Notes under the pieces: model-generated
What the model was told of the DNA's origin: nothing
Seen by the model: the letters and a program-made list of their open reading frames with translations, nothing else
The model's database searches: none
Translations under genes and position numbers: made by a program
Source: Acidimicrobiales bacterium
GTDB lineage: Bacteria; Actinomycetota; Acidimicrobiia; Acidimicrobiales; AC-14
Length of the DNA: 64,000 bases
Assembly: GCA_025463925.1 (NCBI GenBank)
Contig: JAODBK010000080.1
Coordinates: 44,388-108,387 of the forward strand
Direction: 5' to 3'
Part shown: one piece after another, positions 52,042-61,763 of the stretch
How the letters are laid out: every line of letters starts with the position of its first letter
Numbering within the stretch: position 1 is the stretch's first letter

Positions 52042-53352
52042 TTACTGCAGCTTTTCGCGCAGATGGTCGACCAGGTGATCGACCGGGACGCGGTCCTGGG
52101 CGAGGGTGTCGCGGTCGCGGACGGTCACCGCCTTGTCGTCGAGCGAGTCGAAGTCGACGGTGATGCAGTACGGCGTGCCGATCTCGTCCTGGCGCCGGTA
52201 GCGGCGGCCGATCGACTGCGTGTCGTCGTACTCGGTCATGAAGTGCGGCTGCAGCAGATGGAGCACCTCGCGGGCCATCGGCGAGAGCGTGTCCTTCTTG
52301 GACAGCGGCAGCACCGCGACCTGGTAGGGCGCCAGCCGGTGGTGGAGCCGCAGGACCGTGCGGGTCTCGCCGTTGACCTCGTCCTCGGTGTAGGCCGCCA
52401 GGAGGAACGCCATCATCGAGCGGGTGGCGCCGGCCGACGGCTCGATCACGTGCGGGACGTACCGCTCGCCGGTGGCCTGGTCGAAGTACTCGAGCTTCTC
52501 GCCCGAGTGCTTGGCGTGCTGGGTGAGGTCGTAGTCGGCGCGGTTGGCGATGCCCTCGAGCTCACCCCATCCCCACGGGTACCGGAACTCCACGTCGGAC
52601 GTGCCCGACGAGTAGTGGCTCAGCTCGTCGGCCTCGTGGGGCCGGAGCCGCAGCTGCTCCTCCGGGATGCCGAGGTCGGTGTACCAGCGGAACCGCTCGG
52701 CGCACCAGTACTCGTACCACTTCGGCCCCTCGTCGGGCGGCACGAAGTACTCGAGCTCCATCTGCTCGAACTCGCGCGTCCGGAACACGAAGTTGCCCGG
52801 CGTGATCTCGTTGCGGAACGCCTTGCCGATCTGCGCGATGCCGAACGGCGGCTTCTTGCGCGACGTCGACAGCACGTTCATGAAGTTGGTGAAGATCCCC
52901 TGCGCGGTCTCGGGCCGGAGGTAGGCCACGGTCCCCTCGGACTCGACGGGGCCGGCGTGGGTCTTGAACATCAGGTTGAACTGCCGGGCCTCGGTGAACG
53001 TGCCGGTCTTGCCGCAGTTCGGGCAGGTGGTCGGGTCGGTGAGCTGGTCGAGCCGGAAGCGCTCCTTGCAGTTCCGGCAGTCGACCAGCGGGTCGGTGAA
53101 GTTCTCGAGGTGGCCCGACGCCTCCCAGATCGCGGGCGGCGAGAGGATGGCGGCGTCCAGCCCCACGACGTCGTCCCGAAGCTGCACCATGGCGCGCCAC
53201 CACGCCTCCTTGACGTTGCGCAGCATCAGCACGCCGAGGGGGCCGTAGTCGTACGTGGAACGGAAGCCGCCGTAGATCTCCGCCGACGGGAAGATGAACC
53301 CCCGCCGCTTGCAGAGGTTGACGACCTGTTCCATGAGCTCCGGGTCCGACAT
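52042..53352 (-). CDS. glyS: Glycyl-tRNA synthetase (alpha2, class II)
   Basis: Charges tRNA-Gly; 436 aa, the archaeal/eukaryal-like homodimeric type used by actinobacteria. Class II motif 1 region (GFRSTYDYGPLG), a zinc finger with CRNCKERF and CPNCGKTG, motif 2 FRNEITPGNFVFRTREFEQ and motif 3 SAGATRSMMAFLLAAY, then an anticodon-binding C-terminus. Lies between lon and ppdK, transcribed leftward. Confidence 0.95.
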   Translation of the reverse strand: MSDPELMEQVVNLCKRRGFIFPSAEIYGGFRSTYDYGPLGVLMLRNVKEAWWRAMVQLRDDVVGLDAAILSPPAIWEASGHLENFTDPLVDCRNCKERFRLDQLTDPTTCPNCGKTGTFTEARQFNLMFKTHAGPVESEGTVAYLRPETAQGIFTNFMNVLSTSRKKPPFGIAQIGKAFRNEITPGNFVFRTREFEQMELEYFVPPDEGPKWYEYWCAERFRWYTDLGIPEEQLRLRPHEADELSHYSSGTSDVEFRYPWGWGELEGIANRADYDLTQHAKHSGEKLEYFDQATGERYVPHVIEPSAGATRSMMAFLLAAYTEDEVNGETRTVLRLHHRLAPYQVAVLPLSKKDTLSPMAREVLHLLQPHFMTEYDDTQSIGRRYRRQDEIGTPYCITVDFDSLDDKAVTVRDRDTLAQDRVPVDHLVDHLREKLQ

Positions 53353-53390
53353 CGTCCGACGAGGCTACCGGCCGACGTGCCGAAGGTCCG

Positions 53391-53423
53391 GAGGGTTTGT
53401 CGCGCACCGCGCGACAAACCCTC
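53391..53423. terminator. Perfect 15-bp hairpin after lon
   Basis: GAGGGTTTGTCGCGC (53391-53405) pairs perfectly with 53409-53423, loop ACC. It begins about 6 bases beyond the lon stop on the minus strand and ends 39 bases before glyS. No T-run, so either a Rho-independent terminator lacking a U-tract, an mRNA-stabilising end, or a transcript divider. Confidence 0.55.
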
Positions 53424-53429
53424 CTCAAC

Positions 53430-55784
<2,355 letters not shown>

Positions 55785-55799
55785 ACGCCAATCCAACGG

Positions 55800-55849
55800 C
55801 CGTAGGCGAGAAATGATTCCGACCTGATTACAGAATTACTCGCCTGCGG
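55800..55849 (-). promoter_or_regulatory. Inverted repeat and AT-rich core upstream of lon
   Basis: CCGTAGGCGAG (55800-55810) and 55839-55849 form an 11-bp inverted repeat with one G-T wobble, around 28 AT-rich bases. Inside, on the minus strand, GTAAT is directly repeated with 3-base spacing. Position fits the lon promoter; the HspR-type HAIR motif is not present. Operator function is inferred. Confidence 0.4.
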
Positions 55850-55858
55850 TCACGCCGG

Positions 55859-56575
55859 TCATGCCCGGTCGAGGACGTGGGCCGACCGGAGCCGACGCTC
55901 GAGGTGGTGCTCCAGGGCCCGCGTCGCGAGCCGCTCGACCTCGTGGGTCACCGGGCCGGCGGGGTCGTTGAGGGCGCCGGCCAGGTCCCCGTTGAGGATC
56001 CGCCCGACGGCCTCGAGCGCCGCCGGCGACACCGGCGAGCCCCGCCCGCAGGCCCGGCAGAGCGCGCCGCCCATCCCGATGTCGAACCCGGTCAGCGGGC
56101 CGGGGCCGTCGCACGACGCGCAGGCGTCGAGGCGAGGGTGGAAGCCCTCGAGCGAGAGCACCTTGAGGTAGAACCCTGGCACCAGCAGCGGCGCGTTGCG
56201 GGCGGCCAGCGCCCGGAGCGCGCCGAGGAGCATCTGGTAGAGCGGGCGGGCCGGCTGGCGCTCCTGGGCGACCTGGTCCACCGCCTCCAGGAGCCGCACC
56301 GCGGCCGACAGCCGGTCGAGATCCTCCCGCAGGATCCGGTGGACCTCGAGGGCCTCGGCCTGGGTCACGATGTCGAGCTCGCGGCCCTCGTACATGAGCA
56401 GGCTGACGTGGCTGGTCGGCTCGAGGCGGCCGCCGAAACGGCTCTTCGTCTTGCGGACACCCTTGGCGACGGCCCGGACCTTGCCGTGGAGCGGCGTCAC
56501 CATCGTCACGATGCGGTCGGCCTCGCCCAGCCGGATCGTCCGCAGGACGATGCCCTCATCGCGGTAGAGGCCCAC
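55859..56575 (-). CDS. recO: DNA repair protein RecO
   Basis: Recombination mediator that loads RecA in RecFOR repair; 238 aa. OB-fold N-terminus GIVLRTIRLGEADRIVTMVT, basic patch GVRKTKSRFGGRLEP, and a C-terminal zinc site with CASCDGPGP and CRACGRG (Cys pairs). GTG 56575 (VGLYRDEGIVL) is two bases from the uppS stop. Leftward, downstream of uppS. Confidence 0.93.
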   Translation of the reverse strand: MGLYRDEGIVLRTIRLGEADRIVTMVTPLHGKVRAVAKGVRKTKSRFGGRLEPTSHVSLLMYEGRELDIVTQAEALEVHRILREDLDRLSAAVRLLEAVDQVAQERQPARPLYQMLLGALRALAARNAPLLVPGFYLKVLSLEGFHPRLDACASCDGPGPLTGFDIGMGGALCRACGRGSPVSPAALEAVGRILNGDLAGALNDPAGPVTHEVERLATRALEHHLERRLRSAHVLDRA

Positions 56576-56577
56576 GG

Positions 56578-57324
56578 CTAAGTATCCGTCGATCCGGCCT
56601 CGTCCCCGTCGATGCCACCGAAGCGGCGGTTCCGCCGCTGGAACTCGCGCACCGCGTCGAACAGGTGGTCGCGGCGAAAGTCGGGCCACAGCACGTCGGT
56701 GAACACCAGCTCGCTGTAGGCCAGCTCCCAGAGAAGGAAGTTGGAGATGCGGTACTCCCCCGACGTCCGGATGACGAGGTCGGGATCGGGCATGTCCGGG
56801 TGGTAGAGGTGGGCGCGGATGGCGCGCTCGTCGATCTTCGCCGGCGGGGTGCCGGCGGACGCCAGGGCGCGGACCGCGTCGACGATCTCGGCCCGACCGC
56901 CGTAGTTGAACGCGATCATCAGCGTCATCGTGCGGTTGTGTCGCGTGAGCTCGATCGACTCGTTCATCCGCTTGAGGAGCCGGCGCGGGACGCGCCAGTC
57001 GCGCCGGCCGAGGAACTGGATGCGCACGCCGCGCTCGTGCAGCTCGTCGCGCCGGCGGGCCAGCAGCGACTCGTTGAACTTCATGAGGTAGCGCACCTCG
57101 TCGGGCGGGCGGCGCCAGTTCTCCGTCGAGAACGCGTACACCGTGAGCCACTTCACGCCGAGCTCGAGCGCGCCCTCGACTGCGTCGAACAGTGCCTCCT
57201 CGCCGGCGGCGTGACCCTCGGTCCGCGGGAGCCCGCGGCGTTGCGCCCACCGGCCGTTCCCGTCCATCACGCAGGCGACATGGACCGGCAGGCGCGACCG
57301 ATCGATGCCGGGAACGGGACTCAC
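56578..57324 (-). CDS. uppS: Isoprenyl diphosphate synthase (UppS)
   Basis: cis-Prenyltransferase making the polyprenyl carrier for cell-wall and glycan assembly; 248 aa. Asp21 (VMDGNGRWAQRRGLPR) binds Mg and diphosphate, with GHAAG, YAFSTENWRRP and RTSGEYRISNFLLW. The carrier is what the glycan locus at 12-28 kb would use if lipid-linked. Start GTG 57324. Adjacent to recO. Confidence 0.94.
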   Translation of the reverse strand: MSPVPGIDRSRLPVHVACVMDGNGRWAQRRGLPRTEGHAAGEEALFDAVEGALELGVKWLTVYAFSTENWRRPPDEVRYLMKFNESLLARRRDELHERGVRIQFLGRRDWRVPRRLLKRMNESIELTRHNRTMTLMIAFNYGGRAEIVDAVRALASAGTPPAKIDERAIRAHLYHPDMPDPDLVIRTSGEYRISNFLLWELAYSELVFTDVLWPDFRRDHLFDAVREFQRRNRRFGGIDGDEAGSTDT

Positions 57325-57362
57325 GAGTGGAAACTACCTGCCGGCAGGGTACGAACCGGGTC

Positions 57363-58283
57363 GTGCGCGAGCGGCTGGACCGGCTGGGGAAACGCTGGCC
57401 ATGGTTCGAGACGGTGCTCCGGGTCTACGGGCGCTACAACGAGCTCAACGGGAACTACCTCGCCGCCGCGGTCACCCTGTCGGCGTTCCTGTCGATCTTC
57501 CCGCTCGTGCTCGTCGGGCTGGCGGTGGCCGGCTTCTTCTCCTCGGGGAACAGCCACCTCGCCAACGACCTCATCTCGAACTTCGGATTGCACGGCAAGA
57601 GCGCGGACACGTTGCGCCAGGCCCTGGCGACCGCGGAGCACAGCCGCCGGACCGCGTCGATCGTCGGGCTCGTCGGCCTGCTGTGGTCGGGCCTCGGCCT
57701 GGTCTCGGCCCTGCAGTACGCGATCAACACGGTGTGGCAGGTGCAGGGCCGCGGCCTGCGCGACAAGGTCGTCGGGCTGGCGTGGCTCGGCGGCGCCGGC
57801 CTGTTGTTCGTGGCGTCGTTCGCGGTGACCGCTGGGCTGAACTTCCTTCCGGGGGTGCTCGCGCCGGTGGGCGTGCTCGTCGGGTTGGCGCTCGACTTCG
57901 GCCTGTGGCTCTGGACGATGAAGGTGATGGGCAATCGCGACGTCGGGTGGAAGGTGCTGGTGCCGGGCGCGGCGGTCGGCGCGGTGGGACTCGAGGTGCT
58001 GAAAGCAGTCGGCTCGTTCTACGTGCCGCGCGTGGTCGCGTCGGCGTCGGCGCTGTACGGGTCGCTCGGGATCGTGTTCGCGGTGCTGGCCTGGTTGCTG
58101 CTCTTCGGCCGGCTGCTCGTCTACGCCTCGGTGGTCAACGTGGTGCGCTGGGAGGAGGACCACGGCACGGTGACGACGGAGATCGAGCTGCCGCGGCTCC
58201 CCGGGCTCGATGTCGCGCACGCCACGCGCGCCGGCGAGGCGATCCCCACGCCCGACATCGACCTCGGCGAACGGATCACGTAG
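57363..58283 (+). CDS. YihY/BrkB-family inner-membrane protein
   Basis: A 306-aa membrane protein with six hydrophobic helices. Family motifs: LNGNYLAAAVTLSAFLSIFP near 38, then GLLWSGLGLVSALQYAINTV, LWTMKVMGNRDVGWKVLVPG and SLGIVFAVLAWLLLFGRLLV. The only rightward gene between uppS and ribF. Function debated; some homologues affect cell-envelope integrity. GTG 57363 used. Confidence 0.9.
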   Translation: MRERLDRLGKRWPWFETVLRVYGRYNELNGNYLAAAVTLSAFLSIFPLVLVGLAVAGFFSSGNSHLANDLISNFGLHGKSADTLRQALATAEHSRRTASIVGLVGLLWSGLGLVSALQYAINTVWQVQGRGLRDKVVGLAWLGGAGLLFVASFAVTAGLNFLPGVLAPVGVLVGLALDFGLWLWTMKVMGNRDVGWKVLVPGAAVGAVGLEVLKAVGSFYVPRVVASASALYGSLGIVFAVLAWLLLFGRLLVYASVVNVVRWEEDHGTVTTEIELPRLPGLDVAHATRAGEAIPTPDIDLGERIT

Positions 58284-59226
58284 CCGCGGGCTGCAGCGCG
58301 GCGCGTGTCGCTTCGACGTCGCGCGTCATCTGCGCGACCAGCGCGTCGACGGTGTCGAACCGCTCCTCGCCCCGCAACCGGCTGACGAACCTGACCTTGG
58401 CCGGCTCGCCGTAGAGGTCGCCGTCGAAGTCGAGCAGGTGGGCCTCCAGCAGCGACGCGTCGGCCGACTCGTAGAAGGTGGGCCGGCGGCCGAGGGAGAT
58501 CGCGGCCGGGTGCACCGCGCCGCCCGGCCGCTCGTACCAACCGGCGTAGATCCCGTCGGCCGGCAAGCAGATCTCATCGGGCACCATCACGTTGGCGGTG
58601 GGGAACCCGAGCTGGCGGCCGCGCTTGTCGCCGGTGCCGACGATGCCGCGCACCTCGTGGGGCCGGCCGAGCAGGTTGGCGGCCTCGGCGACGCGACCCT
58701 CGGCCAGGAGTTGCCGGATCGCGGTCGACGACACCGGGCTGTCGAGGCCCGGCACCTGCACGAGCCCGAGCCCGATCGTCTCGAAGCCGAATTGCGGGCC
58801 CATGCCGCGCAGCAGCTCGACGTTGCCACCGCGGCCCTTGCCGAAGTGGAAGTCCTCCCCGACGACCACCGCCCGGGCACCGAGGCAGCCGACCAGCACC
58901 TCCTTGACGAACTCGTCGGCCGGCTCGCGCGACCGCGTCTCGTCGAAGTGGACGACCAGCGTGTAGTCGATGCCGGTCGCGGCCAGCAGCTCGAGGCGCT
59001 GGTCGAGATCGGTCAACAGCTTCGGTGCCGACGCCGGCCGCACGACCGCCGCCGGGTGCCGGTCGAACGTGACCACCGCGGTGGCGCACCCCCGCTCGGC
59101 CGCCAGCATGCGGACCTCGCCGATGACCGTGCGGTGGCCACGGTGCACGCCGTCGTAGGCGCCGATGGTGACGACCGTGCCGTCGGGCGGGCGCGGGCAC
59201 CCGCTCAGGTCGGTGATCACGCGCAC
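58276..59226 (-). CDS. ribF: Bifunctional riboflavin kinase/FAD synthetase
   Basis: Makes FMN and FAD; 316 aa. The N-terminal adenylyltransferase has TIGAYDGVHRGHRTVIGEV with His28 and His31, and the C-terminal kinase has GRQLGFPTANVMV. ATG 59226 (MRVITDLSG). The last 8 bases overlap the convergent YihY gene. Usual neighbour of truB. Confidence 0.95.
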   Translation of the reverse strand: MRVITDLSGCPRPPDGTVVTIGAYDGVHRGHRTVIGEVRMLAAERGCATAVVTFDRHPAAVVRPASAPKLLTDLDQRLELLAATGIDYTLVVHFDETRSREPADEFVKEVLVGCLGARAVVVGEDFHFGKGRGGNVELLRGMGPQFGFETIGLGLVQVPGLDSPVSSTAIRQLLAEGRVAEAANLLGRPHEVRGIVGTGDKRGRQLGFPTANVMVPDEICLPADGIYAGWYERPGGAVHPAAISLGRRPTFYESADASLLEAHLLDFDGDLYGEPAKVRFVSRLRGEERFDTVDALVAQMTRDVEATRAALQPAAT

Positions 59227-59236
59227 GAGTGCGAGG

Positions 59237-60070
59237 TTACGTGAGCACCACGGCCGGCTTGCCGTTCTCGTACACCGCGAGCAGGCGACCGTCCTCGGCC
59301 AGCACCGCGGTGGGGCCGCCGTCGCCGAGGTCCATGCGGGCCCCGTGCGCGATCCGGTCGGCCGTCAACTCGCCGACGGTGACGACCGGCAGGTCGCGCA
59401 GCGCGACCGCGGGCGCCAGCACCCGGTCGGTGGTGAGCGCGTCGATCGGCGCGGCGTCATCGACGAGGAACGACCCGATGGCGGTGCGCCGCAGGCCGCG
59501 GAGGTGGGCCCCGCCGCCGAGCGCGGCGCCGAGGTCGGCCGCCAGTGACCGGATGTACGTGCCCGACGAGCACTCGACTTCCACGCACAGGACGTGCGGG
59601 TCGGCAGTCGCGTCGATCGCGAACCGGTGGACCGTGACCGGGCGCGGCACCCGCTCGACCTCGTCGCCGCTCCGCGCGATCTCGTGGAGGCGGCGGCCGC
59701 CGACCTTCACCGCCGACACCATCGGCGGCAGCTGGAGGATGTCGCCGGTCAGCCCGGCGGCAGCGGCGCGCGCCTCGTCGACGGTGATGCCGGCCATGTC
59801 GTGCGTCGCGGTCACCTCACCGGTGTCGTCGAGCGTCGTGGTCTCGGTGCCGAGGACGACCTCGCCGACGTAGTGCTTCGGCAGCGCGCCGAGGAACCGC
59901 AGCAGCCGGGTGACCCGACCGAGGCCGACGAGCAGCAGGCCGGTCGCCGGTGGGTCGAGCGTGCCGGAGTGGCCCACGCGCTTCTGGCCGAAGATGCCGC
60001 GGCACTTGGCGACGACGTCGTGCGACGTCCAGCCGACCTCCTTGTCGACGAGCACGAGCCCGTCGATCAC
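59237..60070 (-). CDS. truB: tRNA pseudouridine-55 synthase
   Basis: Isomerises U55 in the T loop of tRNA; 277 aa. Catalytic Asp39 in [16 protein letters not shown] (usually GHTGTLDPLATG). The [11 protein letters not shown] opening and [14 protein letters not shown] near the C-terminus are typical. Leftward, followed by ribF after 10 bases. Confidence 0.95.
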   Translation of the reverse strand: MIDGLVLVDKEVGWTSHDVVAKCRGIFGQKRVGHSGTLDPPATGLLLVGLGRVTRLLRFLGALPKHYVGEVVLGTETTTLDDTGEVTATHDMAGITVDEARAAAAGLTGDILQLPPMVSAVKVGGRRLHEIARSGDEVERVPRPVTVHRFAIDATADPHVLCVEVECSSGTYIRSLAADLGAALGGGAHLRGLRRTAIGSFLVDDAAPIDALTTDRVLAPAVALRDLPVVTVGELTADRIAHGARMDLGDGGPTAVLAEDGRLLAVYENGKPAVVLT

Positions 60071-60082
60071 CGCGCCCCCACT

Positions 60083-60135
60083 CCGTTCTTTGAACGTCGG
60101 ACCACCGCGGCGGTGGTCACACGTTCAAAGAACGG
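60083..60135. terminator. Long two-step perfect hairpin between nrnA and truB
   Basis: CCGTTCTTTGAACGT (60083-60097) pairs perfectly with 60121-60135, and inside, GACCACCGC (60100-60108) pairs with 60110-60118 around a single base. The outer right arm overlaps the last codons and stop of nrnA (stop at 60125-60127). No T-run. A structure this long and perfect is unlikely by chance; may set mRNA processing or end transcription before truB. Confidence 0.6.
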
Positions 60136-61108
60136 CACGGACGGGCAGCACGGCCCGGATCGCCTCCAGCACCTCGGGGATCGGCCGGTCGTCCGTCCAG
60201 CCGGCCGCCGCCCGGTGGCCGCCGCCGCCGAATTGCAGCGCGATCACGCCGACGTCGGTGTCGTCCACCGCCCGCAGCGACACCCGCGTGCCGTCGTGGG
60301 TCTCCTTGAGGACGCACGACACCGTTGCTTCCGAGGTGCGCCGCACGAGGTCGATCAGGCCCTCGGCTTCCTCGAAGTCGCAGCCGAACCGCTCGAAGTC
60401 CTCGATGGTGACCCACGTCGCCACGAAGCGGCGCTCCTTGTCGAGCTGCGCCCGTCCGAGCGCAGCCGCGACCAGCTGCAGGTAGTCGAAGCGGTGCTCC
60501 TCGAACAGCTGCCGGCTCATCGAGGAGATCGGCAGGTCAAACCGCGACAGCTCCTCGGCGAGGGCGAACACGTCGGGCGTGGTGCAGTCGTACTGGAAGC
60601 GGCCGGTGTCGGTGACGAGCCCGGAGTAGAGGCAGATGGCGGCGTCGCGCGTGAGCTGCCAACCGAGCCGCCGGGCCAGCGTGCGGACGACGACCGCGGT
60701 CGCGGCGGCGCCGGTGTCGATCACGTTGATGGTGCCGTAGCGGTCGTTGGTGGCGTGGTGGTCGAGCACGATCAGGTCGCCCGCCGCCTCCGCCGGCCAC
60801 GCCAGCTCGCCAAGCCGGGCCAGGGAGCCGCAGTCGAAGGTGAGCATCACCTCGGGCTGCTCGGGGAAGTCGTCCGGCTTGGTGCAGCGGTCGAGGCCCG
60901 GGAGGTAGCGGTAGTGCGGCGCCACGACGAACGGCCGGGGCCACGATGCCAGCGACGGTTGACCGTTGGCCCGGCACAGGTGGTGCATGGCGAGGAGCGA
61001 GCCGAGGGCGTCGCCGTCGGGGGTGACGTGGCAGGCGAGCGCGAGCGACCCGGCGCCGCGGATCACCGCGACTGCTCGGTCGAGCTCGGCTTCCAGTTCC
61101 GGCGTCAC
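60125..61108 (-). CDS. nrnA: DHH-family nanoRNase/pAp phosphatase
   Basis: Degrades short RNAs and 3'-phosphoadenosine-5'-phosphate; 327 aa. DHH signature: Asp31 and Asp33 in [14 protein letters not shown] in LDHHATND (about 114-121), and C-terminal DHHA1 motif [13 protein letters not shown] 61108. Usual order rbfA-nrnA-truB. The rbfA stop overlaps its start (ATGA). Confidence 0.94.
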   Translation of the reverse strand: MTPELEAELDRAVAVIRGAGSLALACHVTPDGDALGSLLAMHHLCRANGQPSLASWPRPFVVAPHYRYLPGLDRCTKPDDFPEQPEVMLTFDCGSLARLGELAWPAEAAGDLIVLDHHATNDRYGTINVIDTGAAATAVVVRTLARRLGWQLTRDAAICLYSGLVTDTGRFQYDCTTPDVFALAEELSRFDLPISSMSRQLFEEHRFDYLQLVAAALGRAQLDKERRFVATWVTIEDFERFGCDFEEAEGLIDLVRRTSEATVSCVLKETHDGTRVSLRAVDDTDVGVIALQFGGGGHRAAAGWTDDRPIPEVLEAIRAVLPVRAVL

Positions 61109-61485
61109 GCGCCTCCATCCTCCTCTTCGCCGTGCTCGTCGCGGTGCACCTCGCGCAGGATCGCATCGACCCGCTCCCCAGTGAGTACCCCCGGATCGGG
61201 GCGGAAGTCCAGCCCAGGGGTGCGCTTGAGCCGCAACTGGCGCCCGATCGCCGCCTGCAACCGGACCCGGTGCTCACCAAGAGCCACCCCGGCCTCCTCG
61301 GCCGGCTCGGACGAGAGCCACACCACGGCGTGCCGCAGATCCGGGCTGACCTCGACCGCGGTCACCGTCGTGATGCCGAGGCGCTCGTCGTCGATCCGCT
61401 CGAGCTCGTCGGCGACGACCTCGCGCAGGACCTCGTTGACCCGGGCCGTGCGGGGGTAGCGTCTCGGGCTCTTGCCGCGCCTCAC
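61105..61485 (-). CDS. rbfA: Ribosome-binding factor A
   Basis: 16S processing and 30S maturation factor; 126 aa. KH-like fold with RTARVNEVLREVVADELE, LGITTVTAVEVSPDLRHA and IGRQLRLKRTPGLDFRPD. GTG 61485 (VRRGKSPRRYP) gives a GTGA overlap with the ylxP stop. Canonical place after infB/ylxP. Confidence 0.93.
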   Translation of the reverse strand: MRRGKSPRRYPRTARVNEVLREVVADELERIDDERLGITTVTAVEVSPDLRHAVVWLSSEPAEEAGVALGEHRVRLQAAIGRQLRLKRTPGLDFRPDPGVLTGERVDAILREVHRDEHGEEEDGGA

Positions 61486-61763
61486 GAACGGTCCCGCTCG
61501 GACGACAGCACCTCGACCTCGGGGAACGACCACACGAATCGCTCCACCTTGGCCATGACCTCGTCGGCGTGGCCGGCGCTGGCCGAAACTGTGGCGAAGC
61601 CGAGACCGGCCCGCTGCCACTTGTCCTGGTGGGCGACTTCGGCCGCGGCCACGCCATAGCGGTTCTGCGCGCCGTGGATGATCGTCTTCATCACCGCCCG
61701 CTTCTCCTTGAGCGAATGGCAGGCCGGGAGCCGCAGGTCGAACTCGAGTGACGCTACGTGCGT
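61482..61763 (-). CDS. ylxP: YlxP/DUF503 family protein
   Basis: A 93-aa ribosome-associated conserved protein. [40 protein letters not shown] and a C-terminal VERFVWSF match DUF503. Start problem: in this frame there is no ATG, GTG or TTG between the infB stop region and the domain. The best position is ACG 61763, giving (M)HVASLEF as relatives do with AUG. It would overlap the infB stop by 10 bases. Confidence 0.8.
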   Translation of the reverse strand, partial: THVASLEFDLRLPACHSLKEKRAVMKTIIHGAQNRYGVAAAEVAHQDKWQRAGLGFATVSASAGHADEVMAKVERFVWSFPEVEVLSSERDRS

